In this document: positions 10,699-19,308 of the stretch, piece after piece
Layout of the letters: each line of letters opens with the position of its first letter
How positions within the stretch are numbered: the stretch's first letter is position 1
Assembly: GCA_011525785.1 (NCBI GenBank)
Contig: WYBT01000039.1
Span: 124,001-188,000, forward strand
From: Planctomycetaceae bacterium
GTDB lineage: Bacteria > Planctomycetota > UBA1135 > GCA-002686595
DNA length: 64,000 nucleotides
Direction of reading: 5' to 3'
Notes under the pieces: model-generated
The model's input: the letters and a program-made list of their open reading frames with translations, nothing else
Databases searched by the model: none
What the model was told of the DNA's origin: nothing
Made by a program: the position numbers and the translations under genes

Positions 10699-11226
10699 TC
10701 AGCCAGAGTCGTACGCGCGCAGCGCTGCCCGCAGCAGGCTCCTGGCGCGAAAGGCGTGCTGCCGGGCCGTCGATGGCGTGATCTGGAGGCGCGCCGCTAT
10801 CCGCTCGAAGGGCCACTCGTACAACGCTCGCAGCACGAACACCTCGCGCTGGCGCGTCGGGAGCGCTTGAAGTGCGAGGACCAAGCCAGTCGCGAACTCG
10901 CGCCGCTCCAGCGCGCGCTCCGGACGGGCGGCGGGCGGGGCGAGCGCGCTGTCGGCCAGTTCCTCGGACGGCGCCCCTCGGCGCCAGCGGGCCTCGCTTC
11001 GCGCGGCGTCGGCTGCGGCCCAGCGCAGCAGCACGCGCCACTGCGCCTCGGACGCCGGCGGAACTCCCCCGCGACGGTGGGCCGACAGCACCCGCAGCAC
11101 GGCCTGGTCCCACACGTGCTGTTGCGCCGCCAGTCTCGTTCGGAGCGCCCCAGCCAGCGCGAGGCTGTCTTGGAGCGCAGCAACCGACTGCACGGGTCGA
11201 TCAGAGGGGTCCGTAGCAGGTGACAT
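10699..11226 (-). CDS. RNA polymerase sigma factor, ECF-like
   Basis: The 175-residue product shows a region-4-type helix-turn-helix at the C-terminus: LQALPTRQREVFVLRALYEW, then PFERIAARLQITPSTARQHA, then an Arg-rich end. That is the pattern of sigma-70 family region 4. The N-terminal half (VWDQAVLRVLSAHRRGG..., WRVLLRWAAADAARSEARWRR) fits a divergent region 2. Planctomycetes carry many ECF-type factors of this size. No anti-sigma gene is adjacent and the neighbours on both sides are exported proteins, which may or may not be targets. Confidence is high for sigma factor, low for the regulon. Confidence 0.75.
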   Translation of the reverse strand: MSPATDPSDRPVQSVAALQDSLALAGALRTRLAAQQHVWDQAVLRVLSAHRRGGVPPASEAQWRVLLRWAAADAARSEARWRRGAPSEELADSALAPPAARPERALERREFATGLVLALQALPTRQREVFVLRALYEWPFERIAARLQITPSTARQHAFRARSLLRAALRAYDSG

Positions 11227-11416
11227 CGAATCCGACGGCGACTCGAAGCCGCCACAGCGCTGCTAGTGCGCCACGAGCGTTGGTGTCGGGAGCTATCCCG
11301 ATAGTTTCAACTTTCTCCGATCCCGCCCGGCCTCCTCGAGGGGTCCCGAGAAGAGGACCGCGCTCTGCACTTTTGGGTGGGCAACGGTGCTGGCGTCGCG
11401 CAGCGCGCGCCCACAC

Positions 11417-12292
11417 TCACCAGCGCGTGGCCAAGCCGATCTCCTTGTAGCCGCTGTCGTACAGCTCACTCAGCTCGGCGAGCTCCATATGCCGCCAAGT
11501 GTCGATGTTGCCGTCGCAGTCGCTGTCGATGAGTGTCAAGCAGAACGGCGATCGGCTCCCGTTGCCAGGCGCGACGGGCTCGTAGAACACGTACATGCAG
11601 CCTTCAGTGGCATGTCGCCGGCCGTCCAGCCACTTGAAGCGAGCAGCATTGAGATCGGGGACCTGCGGGACCCCAGTGTTGGCGGCAGGACTGAAACGAC
11701 GTGTGAGCGTCGGAGACGCGATGGAGTAGTCGATTTCGTACAGGTCGCCGGAGTCGTGAAACTGACAGAACACAGCCGCAGGCTTGCCTCGTACGCGAAC
11801 CAGGCGCCGAACGCCCGTTCGACCTGGCGTAGCGGCCTGTTCGAGAACTCGAACTCGGCTCGTGACAGCGCCCACGTCGAGTGCGTGCTTGCGCTCGAAG
11901 GTCACAGGGTCGACGACCACGTCCACGCTCGGTCGCCGCAGGGTCCAGATCTCTACGATGTTCAGCGTCCCTGAGGCGGACGTCTGCTGACCGCCGACCG
12001 CGATGTGATCGACGTCGAGCGGCGCACTTGCCGTCACGGCGAAACCCGCGTCCACCTCGAGCATTTCGCTCGCCAGCGGTTGCTCGCGCGGTCCGCTCAA
12101 CGTGGCGATGTAGTTGATCCACAGCGTCGGCGCTCCCGAGGCCTGATCCGTCGCGCCGTGGATGTAGTAACGGCCGACGACCTCGAGGCTGTCTTGAGTC
12201 TTGTACCCGAGCAGATCGCTCGGGACTCCGCCGAACTGCGCGACGAGTGCCGCCGACAGCGACGGCGCGAGAAGCTGTTTCCAGGTGTTCAT
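11417..12292 (-). CDS. Secreted or surface protein of unknown function
   Basis: The 291-residue product starts MNTWKQLLAPSLSAALVAQFGG, a weak signal-like leader. It is beta-rich, with no recognisable domain. A DSDCDGNIDTW stretch near the C-terminus resembles a calcium-binding Asp loop (thrombospondin-3/dockerin style). The start at 12292 is chosen because a small upstream gene stops eight bases before it, which suggests coupling; the longer open frame adds about 60 unlikely Arg-rich residues. Function cannot be assigned. Confidence 0.55.
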   Translation of the reverse strand: MNTWKQLLAPSLSAALVAQFGGVPSDLLGYKTQDSLEVVGRYYIHGATDQASGAPTLWINYIATLSGPREQPLASEMLEVDAGFAVTASAPLDVDHIAVGGQQTSASGTLNIVEIWTLRRPSVDVVVDPVTFERKHALDVGAVTSRVRVLEQAATPGRTGVRRLVRVRGKPAAVFCQFHDSGDLYEIDYSIASPTLTRRFSPAANTGVPQVPDLNAARFKWLDGRRHATEGCMYVFYEPVAPGNGSRSPFCLTLIDSDCDGNIDTWRHMELAELSELYDSGYKEIGLATRW

Positions 12293-12300
12293 GGCGCGCT

Positions 12301-12432
12301 TCAGTTGCTGCAGTATTCGAGACACTCGATCTCGATGTAGCTCAACGGATCTGGGATCGAACCCGGCGGACAACCTGCAGCCGATGCTTGACCGGCCTGT
12401 TCGACGAGCGCATCCACGAGGCCTCGGATCAT
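12301..12432 (-). CDS. Possible small protein, about 43 residues, coupled to the downstream gene
   Basis: The frame reads MIRGLVDALVEQAGQ near its start and ends DPLSYIEIECLEYCSN before a TGA eight bases from the next start. Amino-acid use (Glu, Ile, Leu, Tyr, three Cys) is unlike the Arg/Ala shadows that fill this GC-rich window, and the frame stays open with similar acidic character upstream of the ATG (CEWLENADAKLQEKLCK). The true start may therefore be an alternative codon further upstream. There is no strong ribosome site. It could be a genuine small gene or the 3' end of a decayed one. Confidence 0.4.
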   Translation of the reverse strand: MIRGLVDALVEQAGQASAAGCPPGSIPDPLSYIEIECLEYCSN

Positions 12433-12808
12433 CTTGCAGAGTTTTTCTTGCAGCTTGGCGTCCGCGTTTTCGAGCCATTCGCAGACTGTAGCGCCGGGTC
12501 GAGGGCTGCCTCGGTCGGCCTGCGCGAGAGTTCCTGGAGTTCGACCGGGGCGAAGGGTTGCTTCACTGCGGGCGCGGCGCGGCGGAGCACTCGAGGGGTT
12601 CGAGGTCCGCGCACCGGCCCGATTGCGGAGAGACGTAGCTTCGGCCTCCGGCGTTCACTCGATTCCGCCGAATTCTCGGCCTCCCCCGACGTCCCCAAGT
12701 CGACGGTCGGCTCGGAGTCGCGCCGTGAGGGCCGCCGCACCGCCACCGGGCGCGCGGCAGCTCGTGCCGAGCGCATCCGGCGCCGCGCGCTACGCTCTCG
12801 CGTCCGCC
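12433..12808. other. Divergent intergenic region, about 375 bp
   Basis: This lies between the minus-strand small gene and the plus-strand GHKL ATPase. It should contain divergent promoters. If the small gene has an upstream non-ATG start, part of this stretch is coding. I see no strong palindrome or RNA feature. Confidence 0.35.
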
Positions 12809-14698
12809 ATGGCGAAGCGCGCCGTTCAAACCCAGAAGGTCAAACTCAAGCCCGCCAATCCGTTCGACCTGATCCGGCTGCTCGCGCGCAGTCAGAACGA
12901 CCCGCGCAAGGCGGTGTGCGAGCTGGTGCAGAACTCGCTCGACGCACAGGCGCGGCGGATCGAGCTGTCGTGGGCCAACGAGCACCAGGTGCGCGTGCTG
13001 CGCATCCTCGACGACGGCGTGGGCGTGTTTCCCGAGCTGGAGCGGCGCGAGGCGCTGCAACGCATCGCGCAGACCATCGGACACAGCCACAAGCGCTCGC
13101 TCACGCCCAGCGAGCGCCAGCAGCTGCTCGCCCTCGGCAAGTACGGCATCGGCCTGCTCGGCTTTTGGTCCGTGGGGCGCTGGATGGACATCCGCAGCCG
13201 CGTCAACGGCGGCGAGATCCTCGTCCTGCGCCTCGAACGCGATCGCGAGGAGGCCTCGATCGAAGTTTCACGCGCACGCAGGACCACGGAAGGTCCGACG
13301 TTCACGGAGATCGTGATCCGCGGCGTCGAGGAAGGCGCGGCGCGGCAGATCCGGCCCGGCCGATTGCAGGCGTATCTGTCGAGCGAGTTGCGCGGCCAGC
13401 TGCTCCAGCGCGACGTCGAAGTGCACATCCACGACCGCATCGCGCGCGGACTCGCGCACAAGCACTTCGTCGTCAAGCCGCAGCGCTTCCTGGGTCGTCC
13501 GCTGTCGCAACTCACGACGCTCGAAGTGCCCGGCCACGAGGATGCGCGCGTCGAGCTCTACCTCGTCGGCGCCGACGTGGAGCGCAAGGGCCGCGTGCAG
13601 CTCGCGTGCGGAGGCACGACGGTGCTCGACGACCTCGCCTGGGCGAACGGCGAGGACGGCCCGCGCGCGCCCTGGGACTCGGGCCGCCTCGAAGGCGTGA
13701 TCGATTACCCGGAGCTCGACGTCGCGCCGAGCACGCGCCGCGGCTTTCTGCCGACCGACAGCGCGGTCGCGTTCCTCGACGCGCTGGCCCGGCTCGAGCT
13801 CGAGCTCATGGCGCTCCTGCGCGAAGACGAGGCCGCGCGCGAGCAGGAGCAAGAGCAGGGCGTGGCGCGCAAGATTCGCGCGGCGTTCCGGCGTGTGGCG
13901 ACGTCGCTGCCGGAGTACGAGCTGCCCGGAGTGCGCGCGCGCGGCGCGGCGGCGGAGTCGAGTCCAGCTTCGGGCTCAGGCGGCGGCGCCAGCTCAGGCG
14001 CTGCGAGTGCGAGCGGTGAGTCGAAGGTCTCAGAATGTGCTGCGCTCGCGGGCGCCGAGAGCGGCGCAGTGGACGCGGCGCGCGACGCGACACCGGACTC
14101 GGCGCCGCGCGCGGACGAGGACGACGACGAGCCGATGCTCTTCCCGCCCGGGCCGCTCGCGCGCGTGCGTGTCGAACCCGGCCGCTTGCGCGTCGCACCT
14201 GGCGCACTTCGAACGCTGCGCGCGCGCGCCGTGGACGCCGACGGTCGGCGCGTGAGCGGCGCGGTGAGTTGGAGTTGGACGCTGGAGGGCGCCGGAGAGC
14301 TCGTCAGCGACGGCGATGCGGCGCGCTACGTGGCTGCGGAGGATCCGGGCGCGGCGACGATCGTGGTGCGCGCATCGAACGCGGGCGTCGAAGCGCAGGC
14401 GCGCGTGGTGGTCGAAGTGCTCGCCGAACTCGCGGGCCAAGAGCGCGCCTCGGGCATTCCCGAACCGATCGCCGTGCAAGCGCGCGGCGAGCGCTGGCGT
14501 TCGCGCCTGCGCGAGGGTCGCTGGGAGTTCAACGCGGCGCACCGCGACTACGAAGCTGTCGCGGACTCCCCCACCAAGCGTTTGCGCTACCTCGTGAACC
14601 TGTTCGCCAAGGAAACCGTGCTGCGCAACTTCCAGGGCGCGGACGATGCCGAGCTGCTCGAGCGGTTGGTCGAGGTTTTGACCCACCTCGACACGTAG
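12809..14698 (+). CDS. GHKL (HSP90-like) ATPase with Ig-like domain
   Basis: The 629-residue product starts MAKRAVQTQKVKLKPANPFD. The Bergerat ATP-binding fold is clear: ELVQNSLDA (N box, about residues 37-45), DDGVGV (G1, about 69) and GKYGIGLLGFW (G2, about 110). It therefore belongs to the MORC/HSP90/MutL-type ATPases and not the histidine kinases, as no HisKA segment is present. A Ser/Gly and then Asp/Glu-rich linker (about 375-450) leads to a bacterial Ig-like beta domain (about 450-535: VEPGRLRVAPG..., GAATIVVRASNAG) and a helical C-terminus (SPTKRLRYLVNLFAKE). A GHKL ATPase with an Ig-like module is unusual. It is 103 bases upstream of a patatin-type lipase, likely co-transcribed. A nucleic-acid or conflict-sensing role is an inference. 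Confidence 0.75.
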   Translation: MAKRAVQTQKVKLKPANPFDLIRLLARSQNDPRKAVCELVQNSLDAQARRIELSWANEHQVRVLRILDDGVGVFPELERREALQRIAQTIGHSHKRSLTPSERQQLLALGKYGIGLLGFWSVGRWMDIRSRVNGGEILVLRLERDREEASIEVSRARRTTEGPTFTEIVIRGVEEGAARQIRPGRLQAYLSSELRGQLLQRDVEVHIHDRIARGLAHKHFVVKPQRFLGRPLSQLTTLEVPGHEDARVELYLVGADVERKGRVQLACGGTTVLDDLAWANGEDGPRAPWDSGRLEGVIDYPELDVAPSTRRGFLPTDSAVAFLDALARLELELMALLREDEAAREQEQEQGVARKIRAAFRRVATSLPEYELPGVRARGAAAESSPASGSGGGASSGAASASGESKVSECAALAGAESGAVDAARDATPDSAPRADEDDDEPMLFPPGPLARVRVEPGRLRVAPGALRTLRARAVDADGRRVSGAVSWSWTLEGAGELVSDGDAARYVAAEDPGAATIVVRASNAGVEAQARVVVEVLAELAGQERASGIPEPIAVQARGERWRSRLREGRWEFNAAHRDYEAVADSPTKRLRYLVNLFAKETVLRNFQGADDAELLERLVEVLTHLDT

Positions 14699-14801
14699 TT
14701 CGCGTCGCGCCGCGGGCGCGTGGTTGTCGGCTTCGGGCGGAAAGTCGTAACGTCCCGCGCGCCGCGTGGAGTCCTTTCGCGACGAGAGCGCGGCGCCCGA
14801 C

Positions 14802-17546
14802 ATGGAACAAGCCAGCTCGCCCGATGACGTTCTCTTCCAGCGCGCGATGGAGTTCGAGCGCCAGGCCAAGTACCGCGACGCGCTCGAGCTGCTGACCCAA
14901 CTGCACGAGCGGAGCCCCGAGGACGTGCGCGTCGTGCAACGCCTGGCGCGGAACACGTATCGCGACGAAGACCAGTTGCCGGCCAAGCGCTTCGCGCAAG
15001 CGCTCGAGCTGTTGCGCTCGATCGGGCTCGACGAGTTTCGACCGACGCTCGCAACCGCCGCCGAGACTGCGTCTCGCGTGGAAACGCTGGGGCTGGCAGG
15101 CGCGATCTACAAGCGCATGTGGGAGATCAGCGGACAGCTCGAGCCGCTGCAGCGCTCGCTCGACTACTACCGACGCGGGTGGGAGCTCGCGCCCGGTCCC
15201 GAAGGCGCGTGGTGCGGGATCAACACCGTTTTCGCGCTCGAGGCGCTCGCTTCACGCGAACGCCACGTGTTCGCGCGCGACCGCTCGGTCGACGCGGCGC
15301 GCGGATCGACGCCCGAGCTCGCGCGCATCGAAGGAGACCTCGAGCGGCTGCGCGCGGCGCTGAAAGCGGCGCTCGACGATTTTCTGGCCCGGACGCCAGA
15401 CAAGGCGGATCACTGGAGCTACCTCACGCTCGCAGAGGTCGAATTCGGACTGGGGAACTACGCGCGAACGAGGGAGCTCCTCGTGCGCGGCATGCGCGCC
15501 GCCTCTGCTGCGCGCGACGGCGCGACTCTCACGCCCGCACAGATCCAAGTCACCTTCAAGCAGTTCGTGCGCATCGCACGGCTGAAGGGCGTGGCCACGC
15601 CCGAGCCGGACGACGAGAAAGACAGCGAGAACGATCCGCGCTGGGCGCCGTGGCGCTCTCTCGAGCCGCTCCTCGCCGACACGCCCGACGCGCCCGTCGA
15701 TCGGCGCGAACTCGCCGCGGCGCTCAACTGCGCCCGAGGTCGCGTGGGGCTCGCGCTGTCCGGAGGCGGGTTCCGCGCCTCGCTGTTCCACATCGGCGTG
15801 CTCGCGCGCCTGGCGGATGTCGACGCGCTCCGCTCGGTCGAGGCGCTGTCCACGGTCTCGGGCGGCTCGATCGTCGGCGCGCTGTACTACCTCGAAGTCA
15901 AACGCCTGCTCGAGAGCAAACCGGACTTCGACATCACGCGCGAAGACTACGTCGCGATCGTGGCGCGCGTGCAAGAGCGCTTCCTGAGCGGCGTGCAGCA
16001 GAACCTGCGCACGCGCGTGATCTCGAACTGGTTCGCAACGGCCAAGATGCTGTTGCCGTTCGTCGGGTACACGCGCAGCGCGCGCATCGGCGAGCTCTAC
16101 GAGCGCCACCTGTACTCGCGCGTCGGTCCCGACGCGAAGCCGCTCGGCGACCTGCGCATGCGCGCGCTCTTGATCGAACCCCGCGATGCGCGCGCCGGCA
16201 GTGGCGCCTCGGGCTTCAACCTCAAGGAGGACAACTGGCGACGCAACGCGCGAGTTCCGATGCTGCTACTCAACGCGACCAGCTTGAACTCCGGCCACAG
16301 TTGGCAGTTCACCGCGCGCACGATGGGCGAGCCGCCCGGGCTCGTAGACGAAGAGATCGGCGCCAACCCGCGGCACCGACGCCTCTGGTACGAGCAGGCG
16401 CCGCTGCACAAGCGCTTCCCGTGGTCGAAGCCCTCCGCGCACCTGCGGGAGATCTCGCTCGGTCAAGCGGTCGCCGCTTCAGCGTGCGTGCCCGGCCTGT
16501 TCGAGCCGCTCGAGCTGCGTGGGCTCTACCCCGGACGATTCGTGCGCCTGGTCGACGGAGGCGTCTACGACAATCTCGGGCTGCGCACCCTGGTCGATCA
16601 GGGCTTCTCGTTGATCTTGTGCAGCGACGCATCGGGTCAGATGAACGAAGAGCCACGGCCGGGCGCAGGCGCGCTCGCGGTGCCGTTGCGATCGTTCGGG
16701 ATCATCACCAGCCGCGTGCGCGAGGCTGAGTACGCCAGCCTTCACGCCGCGGTCGAGAACCGCGCGCTGCAGGGCGCGTGCTTCGTCCATTTGCGCAAGG
16801 ACCTCGACGCGCCGGCCCTGGATTGGATCGACTGCGACAATCCCTCCAAGCCGTTGAAGCACCCGCACTGCACGACCGGGTACGGCATCGACAAGGGTGT
16901 TCAGCGCCAACTGTCGGCGGTTCGCACGGACTTGGACTCGTTCGGCGAGGTCGAGTCCTTCGCGCTGATGGTCAGCGGGTATCGCATGATCGAACGCGAG
17001 CTCCAGACGCTCGACGCCAGGCGCCGCAAGGAAGGGCGACCCGGCCAGTGGGGCGACTTCGACATCCACGCGCCGCGCGGCAAGTGGACTTTCCTCGACG
17101 CCGCTCTGGAGCGGGTGATGAGCTTGCCCGACGGATCCGGCGATCTGCGGCGCGCCGAACTGGGTCGACAGCTCGCGGCGGGCGCTTCTTCGGTCGGCAA
17201 GCTCTGGCTGGTGGCGCCGACTCTGGCCAAGGCCAGCGCCGCCGTCGCCGGTCTGGGCGCGCTCGCCAGCGTGATCTGGCTCTGGGAGCACCTCGACACG
17301 CGCACGCCCGAGATCAACTTCGGCTCGTACAGCTACGGCGCGATCACACTGTGGGTCGCGTTGGCGCTGTTCTCACTCGCGATCCCGCTCGCGCGTTGGC
17401 TGCGACCGACCAAGGCCGGACAGGCGCTGCTCCTGAAAGTGTTGTTCGCGACGGTGGGCTGGCTCGTCGCGAACTTCCACGTCTGGGTGGTGGACCCGCT
17501 GTACCTGCGTCTGACGCGGCTGGAGCGCTTCAAACGCCTCGAATAG
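14802..17546 (+). CDS. TPR-patatin phospholipase fusion with C-terminal membrane segments
   Basis: The roughly 914-residue product has three parts. Residues 1-290 are tetratricopeptide-like helices resembling the TPR-S / MAP3K TRAFs-binding family (LAGAIYKRMWEISGQ, then GPEGAWCGINTVFALEAL, then WSYLTLAEVEFGLGNYA). Residues about 305-620 form a patatin domain: oxyanion motif SGGGFRAS (about 320), nucleophile Ser in STVSGGSIVG (about 353), catalytic Asp in DGGVYDN (about 585). The end has three hydrophobic segments (residues 800-900), so it is membrane-bound. It should hydrolyse phospholipid acyl esters. The ATG at 14802 is preferred over a GTG 36 bases earlier because neither has a strong ribosome site. 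The partner GHKL ATPase upstream could control it. Confidence 0.8.
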   Translation: MEQASSPDDVLFQRAMEFERQAKYRDALELLTQLHERSPEDVRVVQRLARNTYRDEDQLPAKRFAQALELLRSIGLDEFRPTLATAAETASRVETLGLAGAIYKRMWEISGQLEPLQRSLDYYRRGWELAPGPEGAWCGINTVFALEALASRERHVFARDRSVDAARGSTPELARIEGDLERLRAALKAALDDFLARTPDKADHWSYLTLAEVEFGLGNYARTRELLVRGMRAASAARDGATLTPAQIQVTFKQFVRIARLKGVATPEPDDEKDSENDPRWAPWRSLEPLLADTPDAPVDRRELAAALNCARGRVGLALSGGGFRASLFHIGVLARLADVDALRSVEALSTVSGGSIVGALYYLEVKRLLESKPDFDITREDYVAIVARVQERFLSGVQQNLRTRVISNWFATAKMLLPFVGYTRSARIGELYERHLYSRVGPDAKPLGDLRMRALLIEPRDARAGSGASGFNLKEDNWRRNARVPMLLLNATSLNSGHSWQFTARTMGEPPGLVDEEIGANPRHRRLWYEQAPLHKRFPWSKPSAHLREISLGQAVAASACVPGLFEPLELRGLYPGRFVRLVDGGVYDNLGLRTLVDQGFSLILCSDASGQMNEEPRPGAGALAVPLRSFGIITSRVREAEYASLHAAVENRALQGACFVHLRKDLDAPALDWIDCDNPSKPLKHPHCTTGYGIDKGVQRQLSAVRTDLDSFGEVESFALMVSGYRMIERELQTLDARRRKEGRPGQWGDFDIHAPRGKWTFLDAALERVMSLPDGSGDLRRAELGRQLAAGASSVGKLWLVAPTLAKASAAVAGLGALASVIWLWEHLDTRTPEINFGSYSYGAITLWVALALFSLAIPLARWLRPTKAGQALLLKVLFATVGWLVANFHVWVVDPLYLRLTRLERFKRLE

Positions 17547-17551
17547 CACAG

Positions 17552-17566
17552 CGGGCCGCCGGCCCG
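17552..17566. terminator. Short GC hairpin between convergent genes
   Basis: CGGGCC pairs with GGCCCG around a three-base loop. It fills the 22-base gap between the patatin gene stop and the bacterioferritin gene stop. There is no T-run, so termination strength is uncertain. Confidence 0.4.
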
Positions 17567-17568
17567 GC

Positions 17569-18057
17569 TCAGCGCGCGAACTTCCCGATGTCGCCGGGCT
17601 TGCGCAGCATCTTGTCGACCTCGCCCTGGTGTTGCTCTTCGAGGCGCAACATCTCGCGGCAGTACTCCTCGAGCATCACCGACTTGCCCTCCACGAGCTC
17701 GAGCAGCTCGCGGTAGAGCTCGAAGGTCGCGCTCTCGTGCGCGAGCGACTCGCGCAGGATGTCGCCGATCTCGTGCTGTTCGGTCTCGAGCAGCGGCCCG
17801 ATGCCGAGCGAGGGATGCTCGCCCAGGTGCGTGACGTACTCGCCCGCCTGATGCGCGTGGGCGAGCGACTCCTGCGCCTGCGCGCGCAGCCAACTGACGA
17901 TCGGGATGCGGTGGTAGCCGTACACCATCATCGAGTAGTGCGTGTAGCGCACCACGCCGGCCAGCTCCATCTCCAGGATGCGGTTGAGCAACTTGACGGT
18001 CTTCTTGACGTCGAGGTTGGAGTTCGACTTGACGCGCGTTTCGTTCTTCTTGCCCAT
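17569..18057 (-). CDS. bfr: Bacterioferritin / ferritin-like iron storage protein
   Basis: The 162-residue four-helix protein has the length and motifs of bacterioferritin: MELAGVVRYTHYSMM (first helix Glu), QESLAHAHQAGEYV (Glu and His of the dinuclear iron site), AHESATFELYREL, and LEEYCREMLRLEEQHQGE (second ligand pair). It would oxidise and store iron as a 24-mer cage in the cytoplasm. The start MGKKNETRV has an AGGAG site about ten bases upstream. It is monocistronic and divergent from the Ada gene. The axial heme Met of true bacterioferritins cannot be assigned with confidence, so it could be a Dps/ferritin-like paralogue of the same superfamily. Confidence 0.8.
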   Translation of the reverse strand: MGKKNETRVKSNSNLDVKKTVKLLNRILEMELAGVVRYTHYSMMVYGYHRIPIVSWLRAQAQESLAHAHQAGEYVTHLGEHPSLGIGPLLETEQHEIGDILRESLAHESATFELYRELLELVEGKSVMLEEYCREMLRLEEQHQGEVDKMLRKPGDIGKFAR

Positions 18058-18178
18058 GGGGACTTGGCTCCTGCGGTGGAAGGGGTTTGAGGGCGGAGGA
18101 TACCAACGCAGGAACCCGAATTCGGTGTCAGCGCTTCGGTGGCGCGGCCCGCGGCGCTGCTCCACACTTGGCGTCGCG

Positions 18179-19213
18179 ATGCAGCTCGACGACTCCACCC
18201 TTTTCGACGCGCTCGTGCGGCGCCGGCGCGAGCTCGACGGCGCGTTCTATTTCGGGGTGCGCACGACGGGCGTGTTCTGTCGGCTGAGCTGCGGCGCGCG
18301 CACGCCGCGGCGCGAGAACGTGAGGTTCTTCGCAACCGCGGATGCGGCGCTCGCAGCCGGATTCCGCGCCTGCAAGCGCTGCCGCCCGCTCGAGCGCGTC
18401 GGCGCCGCACCGGACTGGATCGCGGCTTTGCTCGCACAGCTCGAGCGCAGCGGCGCGCCGCTCACCGCGCGTCAAATGTCAGCGGTCGGAGTTCACCCCG
18501 CGCGCGCCGCACGCTGGTTCCAGGAGCACCTCGGCATGAGCTTCCATTCCTTCCAGCACTCCCTGCGACTGGGCGCCTCGATCGACGAATTGCGCGCCGG
18601 AGCAAGCGTCGGCGACGCTGCAGCGAGCGCCGCGTTCGAGTCGGAGAGCGGCTTCCGCGAAGCGTTCCGCCGCGCGCTCGGAGACAGCCCCACGCGCCTG
18701 GACGCGGACGTGCGCGTGCTGCGGCTGCGCAGGCTCGCAACCCCGCTGGGAGACGTGCTGCTCGGCGCCTGCGACGAAGGGCTGTGCCTGGTCGAGTTCC
18801 TCGACCGCGACACGCTCCCGGGGCAACTGGCGGCGATTCGCAAGGCCTTGGGTCCCGCGCTGGCGCTCGGCGAGCACCCGCTGCTCGAGCGCGCGGCGAT
18901 CGAACTCGAGCGCTACTTCGCAGGCGAACTGCGCGAGTTCACGACGGCGCTCTTCACGCCCGGCACGGCCTTCGAGCAACGCGTGTGGGAGCAGCTGCGG
19001 CGCATCCCGTTCGGAGCGACGGTGTCCTACGCGCAACTGGCGAGCGCCATCGGCCGGCCCAGCGCCTCGCGCGCCGTGGCCGGCGCCAACAGCCGCAACC
19101 GCATCGCCATCGTGATCCCCTGCCACCGCGTGATCGCTGCGGACGGCGGACTGGGCGGCTATGCGGGCGGAACCTGGCGCAAGCAGCGGCTGCTCGAGCT
19201 CGAATCGCGCTGA
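18179..19213 (+). CDS. ada: Bifunctional Ada: DNA alkylation-repair methyltransferase and regulator
   Basis: The 344-residue product has the complete Ada arrangement. The N-terminal zinc domain carries Cys34, Cys38, Cys65 and Cys68 (FCRLSC and ACKRC); Cys34 is the methyl-phosphotriester acceptor position. An AraC-type DNA-binding region follows (residues about 100-175: ARQMSAVGVHPARAARWFQE). The O6-methylguanine methyltransferase domain has the active-site PCHRV and upstream GATVSYAQLA. It removes methyl groups from phosphate and O6-guanine and, once methylated, activates alkylation-response genes. No alkB or alkA lies beside it, so any regulon is elsewhere. The start ATG leads straight into the zinc domain. 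Confidence 0.9.
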   Translation: MQLDDSTLFDALVRRRRELDGAFYFGVRTTGVFCRLSCGARTPRRENVRFFATADAALAAGFRACKRCRPLERVGAAPDWIAALLAQLERSGAPLTARQMSAVGVHPARAARWFQEHLGMSFHSFQHSLRLGASIDELRAGASVGDAAASAAFESESGFREAFRRALGDSPTRLDADVRVLRLRRLATPLGDVLLGACDEGLCLVEFLDRDTLPGQLAAIRKALGPALALGEHPLLERAAIELERYFAGELREFTTALFTPGTAFEQRVWEQLRRIPFGATVSYAQLASAIGRPSASRAVAGANSRNRIAIVIPCHRVIAADGGLGGYAGGTWRKQRLLELESR

Positions 19214-19308
19214 GCGACTAACTCCTGGGACCTTCGCGCTCAGCGGAGGGGCCAGGGCGTCGTAGCGACCCAACCAACATCTCAGCGCGGCCGAACGCCG
19301 CGCGTCGC

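Noticed and set aside
12330-12380. tRNA-like fragments: TAGCTCAACGG on the plus strand and GGGTTCGATCCC on the minus strand
   Set aside because: The D-arm-like and T-arm-like pieces lie on opposite strands and no acceptor stem pairs. On the minus strand this stretch is coding in the candidate small gene.
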